From contig NZ_PGFI01000012.1 in assembly GCF_002797755.1 (NCBI RefSeq), forward strand, positions 124,001 through 188,000: 64,000 bases of DNA. The letters are read 5' to 3'. The notes under the pieces are model-generated. The model worked only from the letters and a program-made list of their open reading frames with translations, had not been told where the DNA came from and searched no databases. Positions 40,967 through 51,466 of the stretch are shown here, piece by piece (the stretch's first letter is position 1; every line of letters begins with the position of its first letter). The DNA is from Brevirhabdus pacifica. Lineage in GTDB: Bacteria > Pseudomonadota > Alphaproteobacteria > Rhodobacterales > Rhodobacteraceae. Made by a program: the position numbers and the translations under genes.

Positions 40967-42004
40967 TCAGACCCCCACGATCCAGCGGGCATAGGCCCCG
41001 CCGAACCATCCGAATTGCGCGGCGAAGGCAACAAAGACCACCCAGCCCAGCGAGAACGGCAGGAACACCTTCCAGCCCAGGCGCATCAGCTGGTCGTAGC
41101 GGTAGCGCGGCACGATGGCCTTCACCATCGCGAACATGAAGAAGAAGAACGCCATCTTCGCCACCATCCACAGTGCCCCGTCGGGCACGCCGGGGATGGG
41201 CGACAGCCAGCCGCCGAAGAACAGCAGCGTGATCAGCGCGCACATCAGGAAGATGGCGATGTATTCGCCGGCCATGAACAGCAGGAACGGGGTCGAGGAA
41301 TATTCCACCTGATAGCCCGCGACCAGTTCGGATTCAGCTTCCGGCAGATCGAAGGGCGGGCGGTTGGTCTCGGCCAGGGCCGAGATGAAGAACAGCACCA
41401 CCATCGGCAGATGCGGCAGCCAGTACCAGTTGAAGAAGCCGTAATCGCCGTCCTGCGCGCGCACGATGTCGCCGAAGTTCAACGAGCCCGTGGACAGGAT
41501 CACGCCGACGATGATCAGCCCGATCGACACCTCGTAGGAAATCATCTGCGCGGCCGAGCGCAGGCTGCCCAGGAACGGGTATTTCGAGTTCGAGGCCCAG
41601 CCACCCATGATGACGCCGTAAACCTCGAGCGAGGAGATCGCGAAGACGTAGAGGATCGCCACGTTCAGGTCGGCCAGCACCCAGGTGTCGGTGAACGGGA
41701 TCACCGCCCAGGCCACCAGCGCCAGCACGAAGCTGACCAGCGGCGCCAGCAGGAACACGGCCTTGTCGGCACCGGCGGGCACCACGACTTCCTTGACCAC
41801 GTATTTCAGCGCGTCGGCCACCGATTGCAGCAGGCCGAAGACGCCCACCACGTTGGGGCCGCGCCGCATCTGCACGGCCGCCCAGATCTTGCGGTCGCCG
41901 TAGACCAGAAACAGCAGCGAGATCATGACGAAGGCAACCATCGCCAGCACCTGTGCCACGATGATCAGGGCAATCCCGGCCCCGGTGGAGAAAAACTCAG
42001 CCAT
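40967..42004 (-). CDS. nuoH: NADH-quinone oxidoreductase subunit H
   Basis: NuoH links the peripheral and membrane arms and forms much of the quinone channel. It has 345 residues and eight or nine helices. Landmarks are [40 protein letters not shown]-like text (here [20 protein letters not shown]) and FLGGWLSP-like GGWLSPIPG. It follows the lipoprotein gene by 6 bases. Confidence 0.97.
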   Translation of the reverse strand: MAEFFSTGAGIALIIVAQVLAMVAFVMISLLFLVYGDRKIWAAVQMRRGPNVVGVFGLLQSVADALKYVVKEVVVPAGADKAVFLLAPLVSFVLALVAWAVIPFTDTWVLADLNVAILYVFAISSLEVYGVIMGGWASNSKYPFLGSLRSAAQMISYEVSIGLIIVGVILSTGSLNFGDIVRAQDGDYGFFNWYWLPHLPMVVLFFISALAETNRPPFDLPEAESELVAGYQVEYSSTPFLLFMAGEYIAIFLMCALITLLFFGGWLSPIPGVPDGALWMVAKMAFFFFMFAMVKAIVPRYRYDQLMRLGWKVFLPFSLGWVVFVAFAAQFGWFGGAYARWIVGV

Positions 42005-42010
42005 TGGCGC

Positions 42011-42544
42011 TCATACCGTCGGTATCCCCTTGTCCCTGCAATCCTTCACCACCTCGGAGGCCCTCAGGGCGACCGAACCGGCCGGAAAACTAGGCGAGAC
42101 GGTGTAAACAGCATCGGCTTTCCAGATGCCACCGTCTTTCGCCAGATTGGTGCGCACATGTTGCGCGTATTCGTAACCCCGGATCAGCGTGTACTGCCCC
42201 GCAGCACAGCGCGCGTAATCCTCCACGTCGCCTGCGTGGCGGGCACCGCGCATGCGAACCTGGAAGTTGACCAGGTTGGTGTCCATGAGCCGGGTTGCCA
42301 CATCCAGATAGACCGGGCTGAACCCGTCCCGCGCGGGCGTCGTGGCGGCACGGCGGGCAGCCTGTTCGGCACCCAGCGGCGCGATGGGCTCCTGCCCGCA
42401 GGCGGCCAGCAGCGCAATGCCCGACAGCCCCGCCACAAGCGCAAGGGCCCTGCCCCGGCCGCTCGGGCCGCCGGCGGCCACGCGCTGCCCGGGCATGGCC
42501 CGGGGCGTCACGGCGCCGTCACTGGGGGTGGGGTTGGACATCAT
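42011..42544 (-). CDS. Predicted lipoprotein between nuoG and nuoH
   Basis: This 177-residue protein has a signal sequence ending in a lipobox, ALVAGLSGIALLAACG, so it should be a lipoprotein facing the periplasm or outer membrane. The mature part contains a region that looks folded and conserved: PVYLDVATRLMDTNLVNFQV, then a Cys pair (ARCAAGQY and VVKDCRDKG) that could form a disulfide. I do not recognise the family. It sits 17 bases after nuoG and 6 before nuoH. A periplasmic lipoprotein is unusual for a complex whose extra-membrane arm is cytoplasmic. Confidence 0.75.
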   Translation of the reverse strand: MMSNPTPSDGAVTPRAMPGQRVAAGGPSGRGRALALVAGLSGIALLAACGQEPIAPLGAEQAARRAATTPARDGFSPVYLDVATRLMDTNLVNFQVRMRGARHAGDVEDYARCAAGQYTLIRGYEYAQHVRTNLAKDGGIWKADAVYTVSPSFPAGSVALRASEVVKDCRDKGIPTV

Positions 42545-42561
42545 CGCGCTCCGCTCTCCGT

Positions 42562-44586
42562 CTATTCCGCGGCCATCGGGCTGTTGGCCCGGGCCTTTGC
42601 GCCGGCCGAAAGCTCGGCCATCAGGGCCGAGGCCCGGGCGATGGGGTTCGACAGGTAGAAATCGCGCACCGCCCCCCCGAAGGCCCCCTGGCCAAGATCG
42701 CCCGCGGGCAGATCGGCGGGCAGCTGGTTGTCGGCAAGCTGGTCCACGTCACCCAGGTGCGGCACCGCCGCGATCAGCGCCTGGCGAAGCTGTGCCAGGC
42801 TGTCATAGGGCAGCGTCTGGCCGGCCTCGGCGCTCAGGGCACGCAGGATGGCCCAGTTCTCCTTGGCGTCGCCGGGGGCAAAGCTGGCCCGCTGGGCAAG
42901 CTGGGGCCGGCCCTCGGTGTTGACGAAAAGACCCGGCTCCTCGGTGTAGGCGGCGGCGGGCAGGATGACGTCGGCGCGGTGTGCGCCCCGGTCGCCGTGG
43001 CTGCCCTGGTAGATCACGAAGGGCCCTGCGGGCACGTCGATCTCGTCGGCGCCCAGGTTGAAGACCGTGGCCGCCCCGTCGAGGGCCGCATCCAGGCCGC
43101 CTGCGGTCACGGCGCCCACGTCCATCGCCCCCACGCGCGATGCCGCGCTGTGCAGGATCATCATCTTGGAGTCGCTGTTGCGCACCAGGCGCATGACCCG
43201 TTCCAGGACGGCCGCGCCATCCTCGCCCGTCAGGGCGCCCTGCCCGACGATGACCAGCGTGCGCTTGGCGCGTGTTTCGTCCGACACCTGGCGGTCGCAA
43301 AGCTTGTCGAGGGCCGCGCGGTCGTCGCCCAGATGGGCGTAGTCATAGGTCAGGTCCACCGCCGGGCCGACCAGTCCGATGTCGGCGCCCCGGATCCAGG
43401 CCCGGCGCAGACGCGCGTTCAGCACGGGCGCCTCGGTCCGCGGATCGGTTCCGATCAGCTGGATCATCTCGGCGCTGTCGATATCCTCGATCGCGGCGTT
43501 GCCGACATAGGCGCCGCGTTGGCCGGCGGGCAATGCCGCGCCGTCGGTGCGGCATTCGACCGAACCGCCCAGCCCCTCGACCAGTTGCTTGAGGGCGAAG
43601 ATCGCCTCGACCGGGGCCAGGTCGCCGACCACACCCGCCACCTTGCCGGCGCGGAGCGCGTTCGCCGCGGCCCCCAGCGCCTCAGGCCAGCTGGCGGGAC
43701 GCAGCTTGCCGTTCTCGCGGATATAGGGGCGGTCAAGCCGCTGCCGGCGCAGGCCGTCGAAGACAAAGCGGGTCTTGTCGGAAATCCACTCCTCGTTCAC
43801 CGCGTCATGGTTCACGGGCAGGATGCGCATCACTTCGCGCCCCTTGGTGTCCACCCGGATCGCCGAGCCGAGGGCGTCCATCACGTCGATGCTCTCGGTC
43901 TTCGACAGCTCCCACGGGCGGGCGGTGAAGGCATAGGGTTTCGAGACCAGTGCGCCCACCGGGCACAGGTCGATGATGTTGCCCTGCAGGTTCGAGTTCA
44001 GCGTCTGGTTGAGGTAGCTCGTGATCTCGGCATCCTCGCCGCGGCCGGTCTGGCCCATCTGGGTGATGCCCGCCACCTCGGTGGTGAAGCGCACGCAGCG
44101 CGTGCAGGAGATGCAGCGCGTCATATGCGTCTCGACCAGTGGGCCCAGATCCAGATCGTCGACGGCGCGCTTGGGTTCGCGATACCGGCTGAAGTCCACG
44201 CCGTAAGCCATTGCCTGATCTTGCAAATCACACTCGCCGCCCTGATCGCAGATCGGGCAATCCAGCGGGTGGTTGATCAGCAGGAACTCCATCACCCCCT
44301 CGCGGGCCTTCTTGACCATGGGGCTGTTGGTCTTGACCACGGGCGGCTGGCCCTCGGGGCCGGGACGCAGGTCGCGGACCTGCATGGCGCAAGAGGCCGC
44401 GGGCTTGGGCGGGCCGCCGACCACCTCGACCAGACACATCCGGCAGTTGCCGGCGATCGACAGACGCTCGTGGTAGCAAAAGCGCGGGATCTCGATGCCG
44501 ACCTGCTCGCAGGCCTGGATCAGGGTCATCGCGGGATCGACCTCGACCTCGCGGTCGTCGATGATGATCTTGCGTAGCTCAGACAT
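42562..44586 (-). CDS. nuoG: NADH-quinone oxidoreductase subunit G
   Basis: NuoG is the largest peripheral subunit. It has 674 residues. The N-terminal ferredoxin domain holds [19 protein letters not shown] for a [2Fe-2S] cluster; [17 protein letters not shown] and [18 protein letters not shown] carry the [4Fe-4S] centres. The rest is the molybdopterin-like domain without cofactor. It is the mitochondrial-type length, shorter than E. coli NuoG (about 900). Its start overlaps the possible 47-residue ORF upstream. Confidence 0.96.
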   Translation of the reverse strand: MSELRKIIIDDREVEVDPAMTLIQACEQVGIEIPRFCYHERLSIAGNCRMCLVEVVGGPPKPAASCAMQVRDLRPGPEGQPPVVKTNSPMVKKAREGVMEFLLINHPLDCPICDQGGECDLQDQAMAYGVDFSRYREPKRAVDDLDLGPLVETHMTRCISCTRCVRFTTEVAGITQMGQTGRGEDAEITSYLNQTLNSNLQGNIIDLCPVGALVSKPYAFTARPWELSKTESIDVMDALGSAIRVDTKGREVMRILPVNHDAVNEEWISDKTRFVFDGLRRQRLDRPYIRENGKLRPASWPEALGAAANALRAGKVAGVVGDLAPVEAIFALKQLVEGLGGSVECRTDGAALPAGQRGAYVGNAAIEDIDSAEMIQLIGTDPRTEAPVLNARLRRAWIRGADIGLVGPAVDLTYDYAHLGDDRAALDKLCDRQVSDETRAKRTLVIVGQGALTGEDGAAVLERVMRLVRNSDSKMMILHSAASRVGAMDVGAVTAGGLDAALDGAATVFNLGADEIDVPAGPFVIYQGSHGDRGAHRADVILPAAAYTEEPGLFVNTEGRPQLAQRASFAPGDAKENWAILRALSAEAGQTLPYDSLAQLRQALIAAVPHLGDVDQLADNQLPADLPAGDLGQGAFGGAVRDFYLSNPIARASALMAELSAGAKARANSPMAAE

Positions 44587-44722
44587 GTCTATCGGGCCTC
44601 TTGCCGGGCTGGCGCCGCGGCGCCTCCCACGTTGCGACCTGTTCCAACGGGACCAGATCGGCGTTTCGCGTGCGGGGCCGGCGGTCCGGCCCCGGTGTCT
44701 TCATGGCGCGGCGGGGGCTCAT
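44579..44722 (-). CDS. Possible 47-residue ORF coupled to nuoG
   Basis: A short frame starts ATG at 44722, overlapping the stop of the small membrane ORF (ATGA), and ends TGA at 44579, overlapping the nuoG start by 8 bases. The product is basic and Pro/Arg-rich ([20 protein letters not shown] and so on) with no recognised family. The double overlap is what a translation-coupling leader would look like, and otherwise 132 bases would be unoccupied. No stronger evidence exists. Confidence 0.35.
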   Translation of the reverse strand: MSPRRAMKTPGPDRRPRTRNADLVPLEQVATWEAPRRQPGKRPDRHV

Positions 44723-44937
44723 CCGTCCCTCCGCGCGCCGTCTTCCACGGGCCAGCGCTTGAACGCCAGCACGTAGAGCATGATCAGGTTCAGCACCGGC
44801 ACCAGCATCAGCAGTGCAAGCCAGCCCGAATGGCCGGTGCGCCGCCACAGCGCGTAGAACGGCGCCACGATGACGATGGCCCAGAAGGCCATGAACAACC
44901 AGCCGCTGACGTGCATGTAGAAGGCGCCGTCCATCAT
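44719..44937 (-). CDS. Small membrane protein between nuoF and nuoG
   Basis: This 72-residue protein has two helices: HVSGWLFMAFWAIVIVAPFY and GWLALLMLVPVLNLIMLYVL, linked by ALWRRTGHS, with a charged C-terminus. The second helix has the LVPVLNLIM motif of small DUF805/inner-membrane type proteins. It starts 4 bases after nuoF. Unidentified reading frames at comparable positions are known from Rhodobacter capsulatus and Paracoccus nuo/nqo clusters. Role unknown. Confidence 0.7.
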   Translation of the reverse strand: MMDGAFYMHVSGWLFMAFWAIVIVAPFYALWRRTGHSGWLALLMLVPVLNLIMLYVLAFKRWPVEDGARRDG

Positions 44938-44941
44938 CGCC

Positions 44942-46237
44942 CTACTCCGCCGCCACGGCGGGCGCGCGGCCCCGGCGCTTGTGGGCGATCCGCTCTTCGA
45001 TCTCGTCGCGGAAATGCCGGATCAGGCCCTGGATGGGCCATGCGGCGGCATCGCCAAGGGCGCAGATCGTGTGCCCCTCGACCTGCTTGGTCACGTCCAG
45101 CAGCATGTCGATCTCATGGGGTTCGGCATCGCCGCGCACCAGACGATCCATGACCCGCATCATCCAGCCGGTGCCCTCGCGGCAGGGCGTGCACTGGCCA
45201 CAGCTTTCGTGCTTGTAGAATTTCGACAGCCGCCAGATCGCCTTGATGACGTCGGTGGACTGATCCATCACGATCACCGCCGCCGTGCCCAGACCCGACC
45301 GCTGTTCGCGCAGCCAGTCGAAATCCATGATCGCCTCGTCGCAGATGTCGGCCGGAAGCAGCGGCACCGACGAGCCGCCGGGGATCACCGCCTTGAGGTT
45401 CTTCCACCCGCCCCGGACCCCGCCGCAATGCTTGTCCAGCAGTTCCTGAAGCGGGATCGACATGGCCTCTTCGACCACGCAGGGGTTGTTGACGTGGCCC
45501 GAGATCGCGAACAGCTTGGTGCCCGCGTTGTTGGGCCGCCCGAAGCCCGAGAACCATTCGGCCCCGCGCCGCAGGATCGTGGGCACGACGGCGATGGATT
45601 CGACGTTGTTGACCGTGGTCGGGCAGCCGTAAAGCCCCGCGCCCGCCGGGAACGGGGGCTTCATCCGGGGCATGCCCTTCTTGCCCTCAAGGCTTTCCAG
45701 AAGGGCGGTTTCCTCGCCGCAGATATAGGCGCCGGCACCGTGGTGCAGGTAGATGTCGAAATCCCAGCCCGAGCCGGCGGCGTTGGGCCCCACGAGGCCC
45801 GCGTCATAAGCCTCGTCAATGGCGGCCTGCAGCGCCTCGCGCTCGCGGATGTATTCGCCGCGCAGGTAGATATAGCAGGTATGCGCGTTCATCGCGAAGG
45901 ACGCGATCAGGCAGCCTTCGATCAGGGTGTGCGGATCATGGCGCATGATCTCGCGGTCCTTGCAGGTGCCCGGCTCGGATTCGTCGGCATTGACCACCAG
46001 ATAGGACGGGCGGCCATCGCTTTCCTTGGGCATGAAGGACCACTTCAGGCCGGTGGGAAAGCCCGCACCGCCACGCCCGCGCAGACCCGAGGCCTTCATC
46101 TCCTCGACGATCGCGTCGCGACCGCGCTTGATGATGTCGCCGGTCCCGTCCCAATGGCCGCGCGCACGGGCGCCGGCCAGCGTGCGTTCGTGCATGCCGT
46201 AGAGATTGGTGAAGATCCGGTCCTTGTCGGTCAGCAT
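44942..46237 (-). CDS. nuoF: NADH-quinone oxidoreductase subunit F
   Basis: NuoF holds the NADH site, FMN and cluster N3. It has 431 residues. The NADH/FMN loop is [17 protein letters not shown], with [19 protein letters not shown] further on, and the [4Fe-4S] ligands are in [15 protein letters not shown] with a fourth Cys in TICALGDA. The start at 46237 ([14 protein letters not shown]) matches alphaproteobacterial NuoF. It follows the DUF5337 gene by 4 bases. Confidence 0.97.
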   Translation of the reverse strand: MLTDKDRIFTNLYGMHERTLAGARARGHWDGTGDIIKRGRDAIVEEMKASGLRGRGGAGFPTGLKWSFMPKESDGRPSYLVVNADESEPGTCKDREIMRHDPHTLIEGCLIASFAMNAHTCYIYLRGEYIREREALQAAIDEAYDAGLVGPNAAGSGWDFDIYLHHGAGAYICGEETALLESLEGKKGMPRMKPPFPAGAGLYGCPTTVNNVESIAVVPTILRRGAEWFSGFGRPNNAGTKLFAISGHVNNPCVVEEAMSIPLQELLDKHCGGVRGGWKNLKAVIPGGSSVPLLPADICDEAIMDFDWLREQRSGLGTAAVIVMDQSTDVIKAIWRLSKFYKHESCGQCTPCREGTGWMMRVMDRLVRGDAEPHEIDMLLDVTKQVEGHTICALGDAAAWPIQGLIRHFRDEIEERIAHKRRGRAPAVAAE

Positions 46238-46241
46238 CGGC

Positions 46242-46466
46242 CTACCCTTCGTCACTCTGGCGCGCACGCCAGATCCAGAAAACATTTATCAGCGCCCAGG
46301 CGAATGCCGCGAGGGCCAGGAAGTCGAACAGGAAGACATACCGGACCTCGAGGCCCAGCCGTCCACCCAGATATTGCGCCGCGAACCACAGCAGCATGGT
46401 CGCGACCATCACGACGCCGACCAGGCGGGCCCTGCGGGCAAGCTGCATGTCGCGGTCCTGCCCCAT
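46242..46466 (-). CDS. DUF5337-family small membrane protein
   Basis: This 74-residue protein has two helices: [20 protein letters not shown], then [20 protein letters not shown], ending WRARQSDEG. The layout and sequence fit the DUF5337 proteins that accompany nuo genes in Rhodobacterales. Its function is unknown; position suggests a lineage-specific complex I accessory. The start at 46466 gives a charged N-terminus ([14 protein letters not shown]). Confidence 0.8.
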   Translation of the reverse strand: MGQDRDMQLARRARLVGVVMVATMLLWFAAQYLGGRLGLEVRYVFLFDFLALAAFAWALINVFWIWRARQSDEG

Positions 46467-46467
46467 G

Positions 46468-47274
46468 TCAGCGTCCCTGCCCCTCGCCGGCCAGGCGTGC
46501 CGCCTGGGCGACCCACTCGTCGCGGCTGACACGGCCACGGAAGCCGGTGAGGTTCTGATCGACCCAGGCCACCTGCCCGGCATCCCAGGCGGCGATCTGG
46601 TCGAAGTGGAAATAGCCCATGCCGTTCAGCATGGCGGCAAGCTTGGGGCCGACGCCGCGGATGCGGGTCAGGTCGTCGCCCTTGCCGTCGCGGGGGGCCG
46701 CAAGCCCCTCGGGGCGGCGCTCGGCGGCGGCGGTGCCGGGGGCCTCGGCGTCGCGGGCGGCGGCGACACGGGCGCCGGGGACCGGATCCTGTGCCGCCGG
46801 GGCGGGCTCCACCGGCGTTGCGGCGGAGGTGTCGGCAAGGCCGGCATCGGCCGTGTCGACCGGGGCCACGGGGGAATGGGGCGGCATCTTGTCGACCAGC
46901 TCGTCGCGCGCCGGGGCGGGTGCCGGGGCGGGTTGCGGAGCAGGTGCCACTGGCGGCCTGTGGGCGGCGGTCTGGCCGGCCTCGAGCGTGGCCGAGGGAT
47001 CGGCGGGGATGTCGGCGCCCGCCCGTGCCGCATCGGCTACAGGATCGGTCGTGGCCCCTGTTGTCGTCCCCAAGGTGCCTTTGCCAGTGCCGCGACACAG
47101 GCCCCAGGCCAGAAGGACCCCCAGAAGCACCGTCAGCACGACCCCCAGCGCCAGCGCGCCCAGAAGCGAGAAACCGGCCAGGAGCCACAGGATCACAAAG
47201 GACAGCACCCCGGCGGCGGCCGAGATCTGCCAGCACAGGGCCGTACAGTTCTTGTCGTTCGTTTTCATGGACAT
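46468..47274 (-). CDS. Membrane-anchored protein with C-terminal helix-hairpin-helix domain
   Basis: This 268-residue protein has two N-terminal helices (SAAAGVLSFVILWLLAGFSL and LALGVVLTVLLGVLLAWGL), a long Pro/Ala-rich linker and a compact C-terminal domain (about 200-260) beginning LTRIRGVGPKLAAMLNGMGY. That domain is nearly the same as the C-terminal extension of NuoE encoded just upstream. RIRGVGPKLA is a helix-hairpin-helix loop of the kind that contacts DNA or protein. It lies 1 base before the DUF5337 gene. It looks like a membrane tether carrying a copy of the NuoE tail. Confidence 0.8.
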   Translation of the reverse strand: MSMKTNDKNCTALCWQISAAAGVLSFVILWLLAGFSLLGALALGVVLTVLLGVLLAWGLCRGTGKGTLGTTTGATTDPVADAARAGADIPADPSATLEAGQTAAHRPPVAPAPQPAPAPAPARDELVDKMPPHSPVAPVDTADAGLADTSAATPVEPAPAAQDPVPGARVAAARDAEAPGTAAAERRPEGLAAPRDGKGDDLTRIRGVGPKLAAMLNGMGYFHFDQIAAWDAGQVAWVDQNLTGFRGRVSRDEWVAQAARLAGEGQGR

Positions 47275-47309
47275 GGCGGTTTTCCCTCAGGTTCGGTTGG
47301 CGATATGGC

Positions 47310-48509
47310 TCAGCTCGTTCCCTCGTCCTCGTTCTTGTTGGCGCCAAGGCTGCTGTTCAGTTCCCGGGCCTGGGTGATCCAGTCGTCGCGGCTGACGCGG
47401 CCGCGGAAACCTTTCAGGTTGGCATCCATCCAGGCGATCTCTTCGTCGCTCCAGCCGGCGATCTGATCGTAATGGTAACAGCCCATGCCGTGAAGCATCG
47501 CCTCGAGCTTGGGGCCGATGCCGCTGATCCGGCGCAGGTCGTCGGGGCCGGTGCCCCGCGGCGCCTCAAGCCCGGCGGGCCGGCGGCCGAGCGCCGGGTC
47601 GGCCGCGCCCTCGGCCTCGGCTGCCCGGGCGGGGCCACCCTCGGCAGGGCGGGCGATCGACTGTTCGCGGGCCTGTTCCCTAGAGGGTCCAGCATCGCGC
47701 GCCTTGGCGGCGGAAGTGCCGGCGGGGGTCCCGGTGCCCGGCAGCCCGCCCTTCTGAAGCAGGTCATCGCGCACGGCGGGCGGGGCCTGGTCGGCCTGGG
47801 CCGCGTCGCGCCAAGGCGTGGTCAGCGGCACCTCGGTCCCGTCGATCCGCTTGAGCGTGTCGCCGATGTCGACCGCAAGCTGCACCGAGGCGTTGTATTT
47901 CGTGTGCCCGCTTTCGAAATCCGGCAGGCTGGTCAGGCCCGACAGCGGCTCGGCCGCGAAGCGCCCGTTCTGGGGCCCCGGCACCGGCACGGAGCCCGCA
48001 TCCATCTCGTCGATCATCTCGAGCAGGCGGGCGGGCGTCAGGTCCTCGTAATAGTCCTTGCCGATCTGGGCCATGGGCGCGTTGGAACAGGCGCCCAGGC
48101 ACTCGACCTCCTCCCAGGAGAACTTGCCGTCGGGGCTGAGATCATGGGGGCGCTCGGCGATGCGCTCCTTGCAGATGGCCATCAGGTCCTCGGAGCCGCA
48201 GAGCATGCAGGAGGTGGTGCCGCAGATCTGGAAATGGGCGACCGAGCCGACGGGCTGCAACTGGAACATGAAGTAGAAGGTCGCGACCTCGAGGGCGCGG
48301 ATATAGGCCATGTCGAGCAAGGCCGCGACATGTTCGATCGCCGGGCGGCTCAGCCAGCCCTCCTGCTCCTGGGCGCGCCACAGCAGCGGGATGATGGCGC
48401 TGGCCTGGCGACCCTCGGGGTATTTGGTGATCTGCGCCTCGGCCCAGGCCTGATTGGCCGGGGTGAAGGCGAAGCTTTCGGGTTGGACAGGGTGCAGGCG
48501 GCGGAGCAT
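47310..48509 (-). CDS. nuoE: NADH-quinone oxidoreductase subunit E with C-terminal HhH extension
   Basis: NuoE carries the [2Fe-2S] cluster N1a. The thioredoxin-fold part spans about residues 1-215 with cluster ligands C96, C101 (CGTTSCMLC), C137 and C141 ([10 protein letters not shown]). The protein is 399 residues, far longer than the 160-240 usual for NuoE, because of a Pro/Ala/Gly linker and a C-terminal HhH domain at about 325-388 ([20 protein letters not shown], then [10 protein letters not shown]). I recall a comparably long NuoE in Rhodobacter capsulatus. The start at 48509 ([10 protein letters not shown]) is the family start. A REP-like repeat lies between it and nuoD. Confidence 0.95.
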   Translation of the reverse strand: MLRRLHPVQPESFAFTPANQAWAEAQITKYPEGRQASAIIPLLWRAQEQEGWLSRPAIEHVAALLDMAYIRALEVATFYFMFQLQPVGSVAHFQICGTTSCMLCGSEDLMAICKERIAERPHDLSPDGKFSWEEVECLGACSNAPMAQIGKDYYEDLTPARLLEMIDEMDAGSVPVPGPQNGRFAAEPLSGLTSLPDFESGHTKYNASVQLAVDIGDTLKRIDGTEVPLTTPWRDAAQADQAPPAVRDDLLQKGGLPGTGTPAGTSAAKARDAGPSREQAREQSIARPAEGGPARAAEAEGAADPALGRRPAGLEAPRGTGPDDLRRISGIGPKLEAMLHGMGCYHYDQIAGWSDEEIAWMDANLKGFRGRVSRDDWITQARELNSSLGANKNEDEGTS

Positions 48510-48574
48510 GTCAGCGGATCTCCTGACGTGTGGAACGGCATGCCGGGGCGCGGCGCGGGCCCGGCGCGGGGGAG

Positions 48575-48606
48575 CCTCCGGCGGGGATATTTGCGGCGAC
48601 AATGAA
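48575..48606 (+). repeat. REP-like element, single copy, between nuoD and nuoE
   Basis: A third copy of the element at 19161-19244: identical 18-base core CCTCCGGCGGGGATATTT followed by GCGGCGACAATGAA. It lies 14 bases from the nuoD stop and 66 from the nuoE start, inside the operon. The strand given is that of the core. There is no facing partner copy here. Confidence 0.75.
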
Positions 48607-48620
48607 GGGGGGGCGCGGCA

Positions 48621-49829
48621 TCATCGGTCGATCTCTCCGAAGACGACATCCATGGTGCCGATGATGGCGGCGACGTCGGCCAGCTGGTGCCCCTTGGAGA
48701 TGTAGTCCATCGCCTGCAGGTGCAAAAAGCCCGGCGCGCGCAGCTTGGCGCGGTAGGGCTTGTTCGTGCCGTCGGCCACCAGATAGACGCCGAATTCGCC
48801 CTTGGGGGCTTCGACGGCGGCATAAACCTCGCCGGCGGGGACGTGGAAACCTTCGGTGTAAAGCTTGAAGTGATGGATCAGGCTTTCCATCGAGGTCTTC
48901 ATCTCGGCGCGCGGCGGCGGGGTCAGCTTGCCGCGGGCCAGAACGTCACCGGGGGTGACGCGCAGTTTCTCGATGGCCTGTTTGATGATCTTCAGGCTTT
49001 CGCGCATCTCCTGCATCCGCACGAGGTAGCGGTCGTAGCAGTCGCCGGCGGTGCCGACGGGGATCTGGAAATCGAACTCGTCATAGCATTCGTAGGGCTG
49101 GGCGCGGCGCAGGTCCCAGGCCAGGCCCGAGCCGCGCACCATAACGCCCGAGAACCCCCAGTCGAGGATGTCCTGTTCGTTGACGACGCCGATGTCGACG
49201 TTGCGCTGCTTGAAGATGCGGTTGTCGGTCAGCAGACCGTCGATGTCGGCCAGCACCGCGGGAAACTCGTCAGCCCATGTATCAATATCGTCGATCAGCT
49301 CGGGCGGCAGGTCCTGATGCACGCCGCCGGGGCGGAAATAGGCCGCGTGGAGGCGTGCGCCCGAGGCCCTTTCGTAGAAGACCATCAGCTTCTCGCGTTC
49401 CTCGAAGCCCCAGAGCGGCGGCGTCAGCGCGCCCACGTCCATTGCCTGTGTGGTGACGTTCAGCAGGTGGTTCAGGATGCGCCCGATTTCCGAATAGAGC
49501 ACCCGGATCAGCGAGGCGCGGCGGGGCACCTCGATGCCGCAAAGCGCCTCGATCGCCAGACACCAGGCGTGTTCCTGGTTCATCGGCGCCACGTAGTCCA
49601 GGCGATCGAAATAGGGCAGGTTCTGCAGGTAGGTGCGGCTTTCCATCAGCTTTTCGGTGCCACGGTGCAGCAGACCGATATGGGGATCGCACCGCTCGAC
49701 AATCTCGCCGTCAAGCTCCAGCACCAGACGCAGCACCCCGTGGGCCGCCGGATGCTGGGGGCCGAAGTTGATATTGAAGTTGCGGATCTTCTGCTCGCCC
49801 GTCAGGGCGTCGTCGAACTGGCCGTCCAT
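48621..49829 (-). CDS. nuoD: NADH-quinone oxidoreductase subunit D
   Basis: NuoD is the 49-kDa subunit that lines the quinone site with NuoB. It has 402 residues and is not fused to NuoC. It includes [20 protein letters not shown] with the quinone-site His, [20 protein letters not shown], and the C-terminus [14 protein letters not shown]. The start at 49829 ([19 protein letters not shown]) lies 1 base after the sulfotransferase stop. Confidence 0.97.
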   Translation of the reverse strand: MDGQFDDALTGEQKIRNFNINFGPQHPAAHGVLRLVLELDGEIVERCDPHIGLLHRGTEKLMESRTYLQNLPYFDRLDYVAPMNQEHAWCLAIEALCGIEVPRRASLIRVLYSEIGRILNHLLNVTTQAMDVGALTPPLWGFEEREKLMVFYERASGARLHAAYFRPGGVHQDLPPELIDDIDTWADEFPAVLADIDGLLTDNRIFKQRNVDIGVVNEQDILDWGFSGVMVRGSGLAWDLRRAQPYECYDEFDFQIPVGTAGDCYDRYLVRMQEMRESLKIIKQAIEKLRVTPGDVLARGKLTPPPRAEMKTSMESLIHHFKLYTEGFHVPAGEVYAAVEAPKGEFGVYLVADGTNKPYRAKLRAPGFLHLQAMDYISKGHQLADVAAIIGTMDVVFGEIDR

Positions 49830-49830
49830 C

Positions 49831-50709
49831 TCAGACCTCCACATGGCCCGTCTTCCAGCCTGCGGGCAGGTGCCCCAGGACGGAACGGACATATTCATAT
49901 TGCGGCGCCAGATGCGCCTGAAGCGCCTGTCGCAGGGATGCGGGCAGCGTGACGGGCGGGCTGGCCCAGACGCGCTGTGAGAACTTGCCGGGATGGGGAT
50001 CGAGCCCAAGGAAACGGCAGATGCGGTCGACGGTCGCCTGGGTGAAAAGCTCTTCGTAAAAACCTACGAACAGGGCCTTTTCCGGGATAGCGGCCCGCGC
50101 GCGACCAAGGATGCCGGCGTAATCCGACCGCTCGTCGAGCTCGGGCCTGTCGCCTTCCAGCCAGTCGCGGGCAAGCCGGGTCGCGGCGGCATCGCGGGCG
50201 GCCTCGTCGCCGCCCTGCCAGCCGGCCATCATGCGGATGTTGGACCAGGCCCGTTCCACCGGGTCGCGCAGCAGCAACACGAAGCGCGCAAGCGGGCCCA
50301 TCGCGGCCATCATGCGCAGACGGGCCTCGGACAGAAGACCATAGGCCGGGGTCATGTCGCCGATCAGCCGGGTGCCGGGTGCGGCCCCCTGGGACAGGAA
50401 GGCGCGGTAGGCGTCGAGGTCGAGGGCGGGCTCTTCCATCACCTGGCGCCAGGCGGTCAGGTCGGCGATGCGGCGGCGCAGGTAATCGGGGTTGCCGCTC
50501 CCCTCTTCAAGCCGGTCGCGGGCGGCAGCGATCTGCTTGCTCAGCTCGCGCAGCTGGAACGCACGGGTGCCCATGTCCTCGGCATCGAAGAAATGCAGCT
50601 CCTTGGGGCTGCGCAGGTGGCATTGGGGATGCCCCTCGAGATAGCGGAACAACCAGCTGGTGCCGGCCTTGTTGGCCCCCAGGCCGAAGAGAAGCGCAGG
50701 GCCCTCCAC
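49831..50709 (-). CDS. Sulfotransferase-family protein between nuoC and nuoD
   Basis: This 292-residue protein has the PAPS-dependent sulfotransferase fold. The 5'-phosphosulfate loop is [20 protein letters not shown] near the N-terminus, and the 3'-phosphate site is [18 protein letters not shown]. The start is a GTG at 50709, preceded by AAGGG 6 bases upstream and 2 bases after the nuoC stop; its stop is 1 base from nuoD. It is therefore wedged between two core complex I genes with no room for its own promoter. Such enzymes usually sulfate glycans, lipids or small molecules. Substrate unknown; a role in complex I is not established. Confidence 0.85.
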   Translation of the reverse strand: MEGPALLFGLGANKAGTSWLFRYLEGHPQCHLRSPKELHFFDAEDMGTRAFQLRELSKQIAAARDRLEEGSGNPDYLRRRIADLTAWRQVMEEPALDLDAYRAFLSQGAAPGTRLIGDMTPAYGLLSEARLRMMAAMGPLARFVLLLRDPVERAWSNIRMMAGWQGGDEAARDAAATRLARDWLEGDRPELDERSDYAGILGRARAAIPEKALFVGFYEELFTQATVDRICRFLGLDPHPGKFSQRVWASPPVTLPASLRQALQAHLAPQYEYVRSVLGHLPAGWKTGHVEV

Positions 50710-50711
50710 GA

Positions 50712-51455
50712 TCAGCCCTTGGCCGCGGGTTTCGCCGGGGCGGCACCCGAGACATGGCCGTCGGCGGCGACCTTGTCGTCGCCGGGCAGGATGTAGTCGG
50801 CGCCTTCCCAAGGCGACATGAAGTCGAACTGGCGGTATTCCTGAACCAGGTTCACCGGCTCGTAGACCACGCGCTTCAGCGCCTCGTCGTAACGCACTTC
50901 GCTGTAGCCGGTGGTCGGGAAATCCTTGCGCAGCGGATGGCCGCGGAAGCCGTAATCGGTGAGGATCCGGCGCAGATCGGGATGGCCCGAGAAAAGGATG
51001 CCGAACATGTCGAACACCTCGCGCTCGAACCAGTTGGCCGAGGGGTGCACGGGAATGATCGAGGACAGCACCTCGTCCTCGCGGATGCTGACGCGGACGC
51101 GCAGGCGCTGGTTCCGGTACATCGACAGGAAATGGTAGACCACGTCGAAACGCTTCTCGCGGTCGGGATAGTCGACGGCGGTGATGTCCACGAGGGTCGA
51201 GAAGCGGCTGGTCGCGTCGCTCAGCAGAAACTCGGTGAAGGTCAGGATCGAGGCGGGCGCCACCTCGATCGTCAGCTCACCGCGCAGAAGCTCGGTGCGC
51301 AGCACCGCGTCCTCCTCGCGGCCCGAGATGTGGGCGGCCAGATCCGACAGCTGCTCGGTCCGCTCGCGCAGGCGCTCGGCCATGCGGGCGCGGTTGCGGG
51401 CGGCGTCGGCTTCGGCCGGGCTGGCCGCTTGGGTCGAGGCGGGTGTGTCGGACAT
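50712..51455 (-). CDS. nuoC: NADH-quinone oxidoreductase subunit C
   Basis: NuoC is the 30-kDa peripheral subunit. It has 247 residues. The family signature [20 protein letters not shown] is present (in [17 protein letters not shown]), followed by [21 protein letters not shown] charged N-terminal extension (about 40 residues with [13 protein letters not shown]) and a short Ala/Lys C-tail are extra. The start at 51455 (MSDTPAST) lies 11 bases after nuoB. Confidence 0.97.
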   Translation of the reverse strand: MSDTPASTQAASPAEADAARNRARMAERLRERTEQLSDLAAHISGREEDAVLRTELLRGELTIEVAPASILTFTEFLLSDATSRFSTLVDITAVDYPDREKRFDVVYHFLSMYRNQRLRVRVSIREDEVLSSIIPVHPSANWFEREVFDMFGILFSGHPDLRRILTDYGFRGHPLRKDFPTTGYSEVRYDEALKRVVYEPVNLVQEYRQFDFMSPWEGADYILPGDDKVAADGHVSGAAPAKPAAKG

Positions 51456-51466
51456 GGCGGGGCCCC

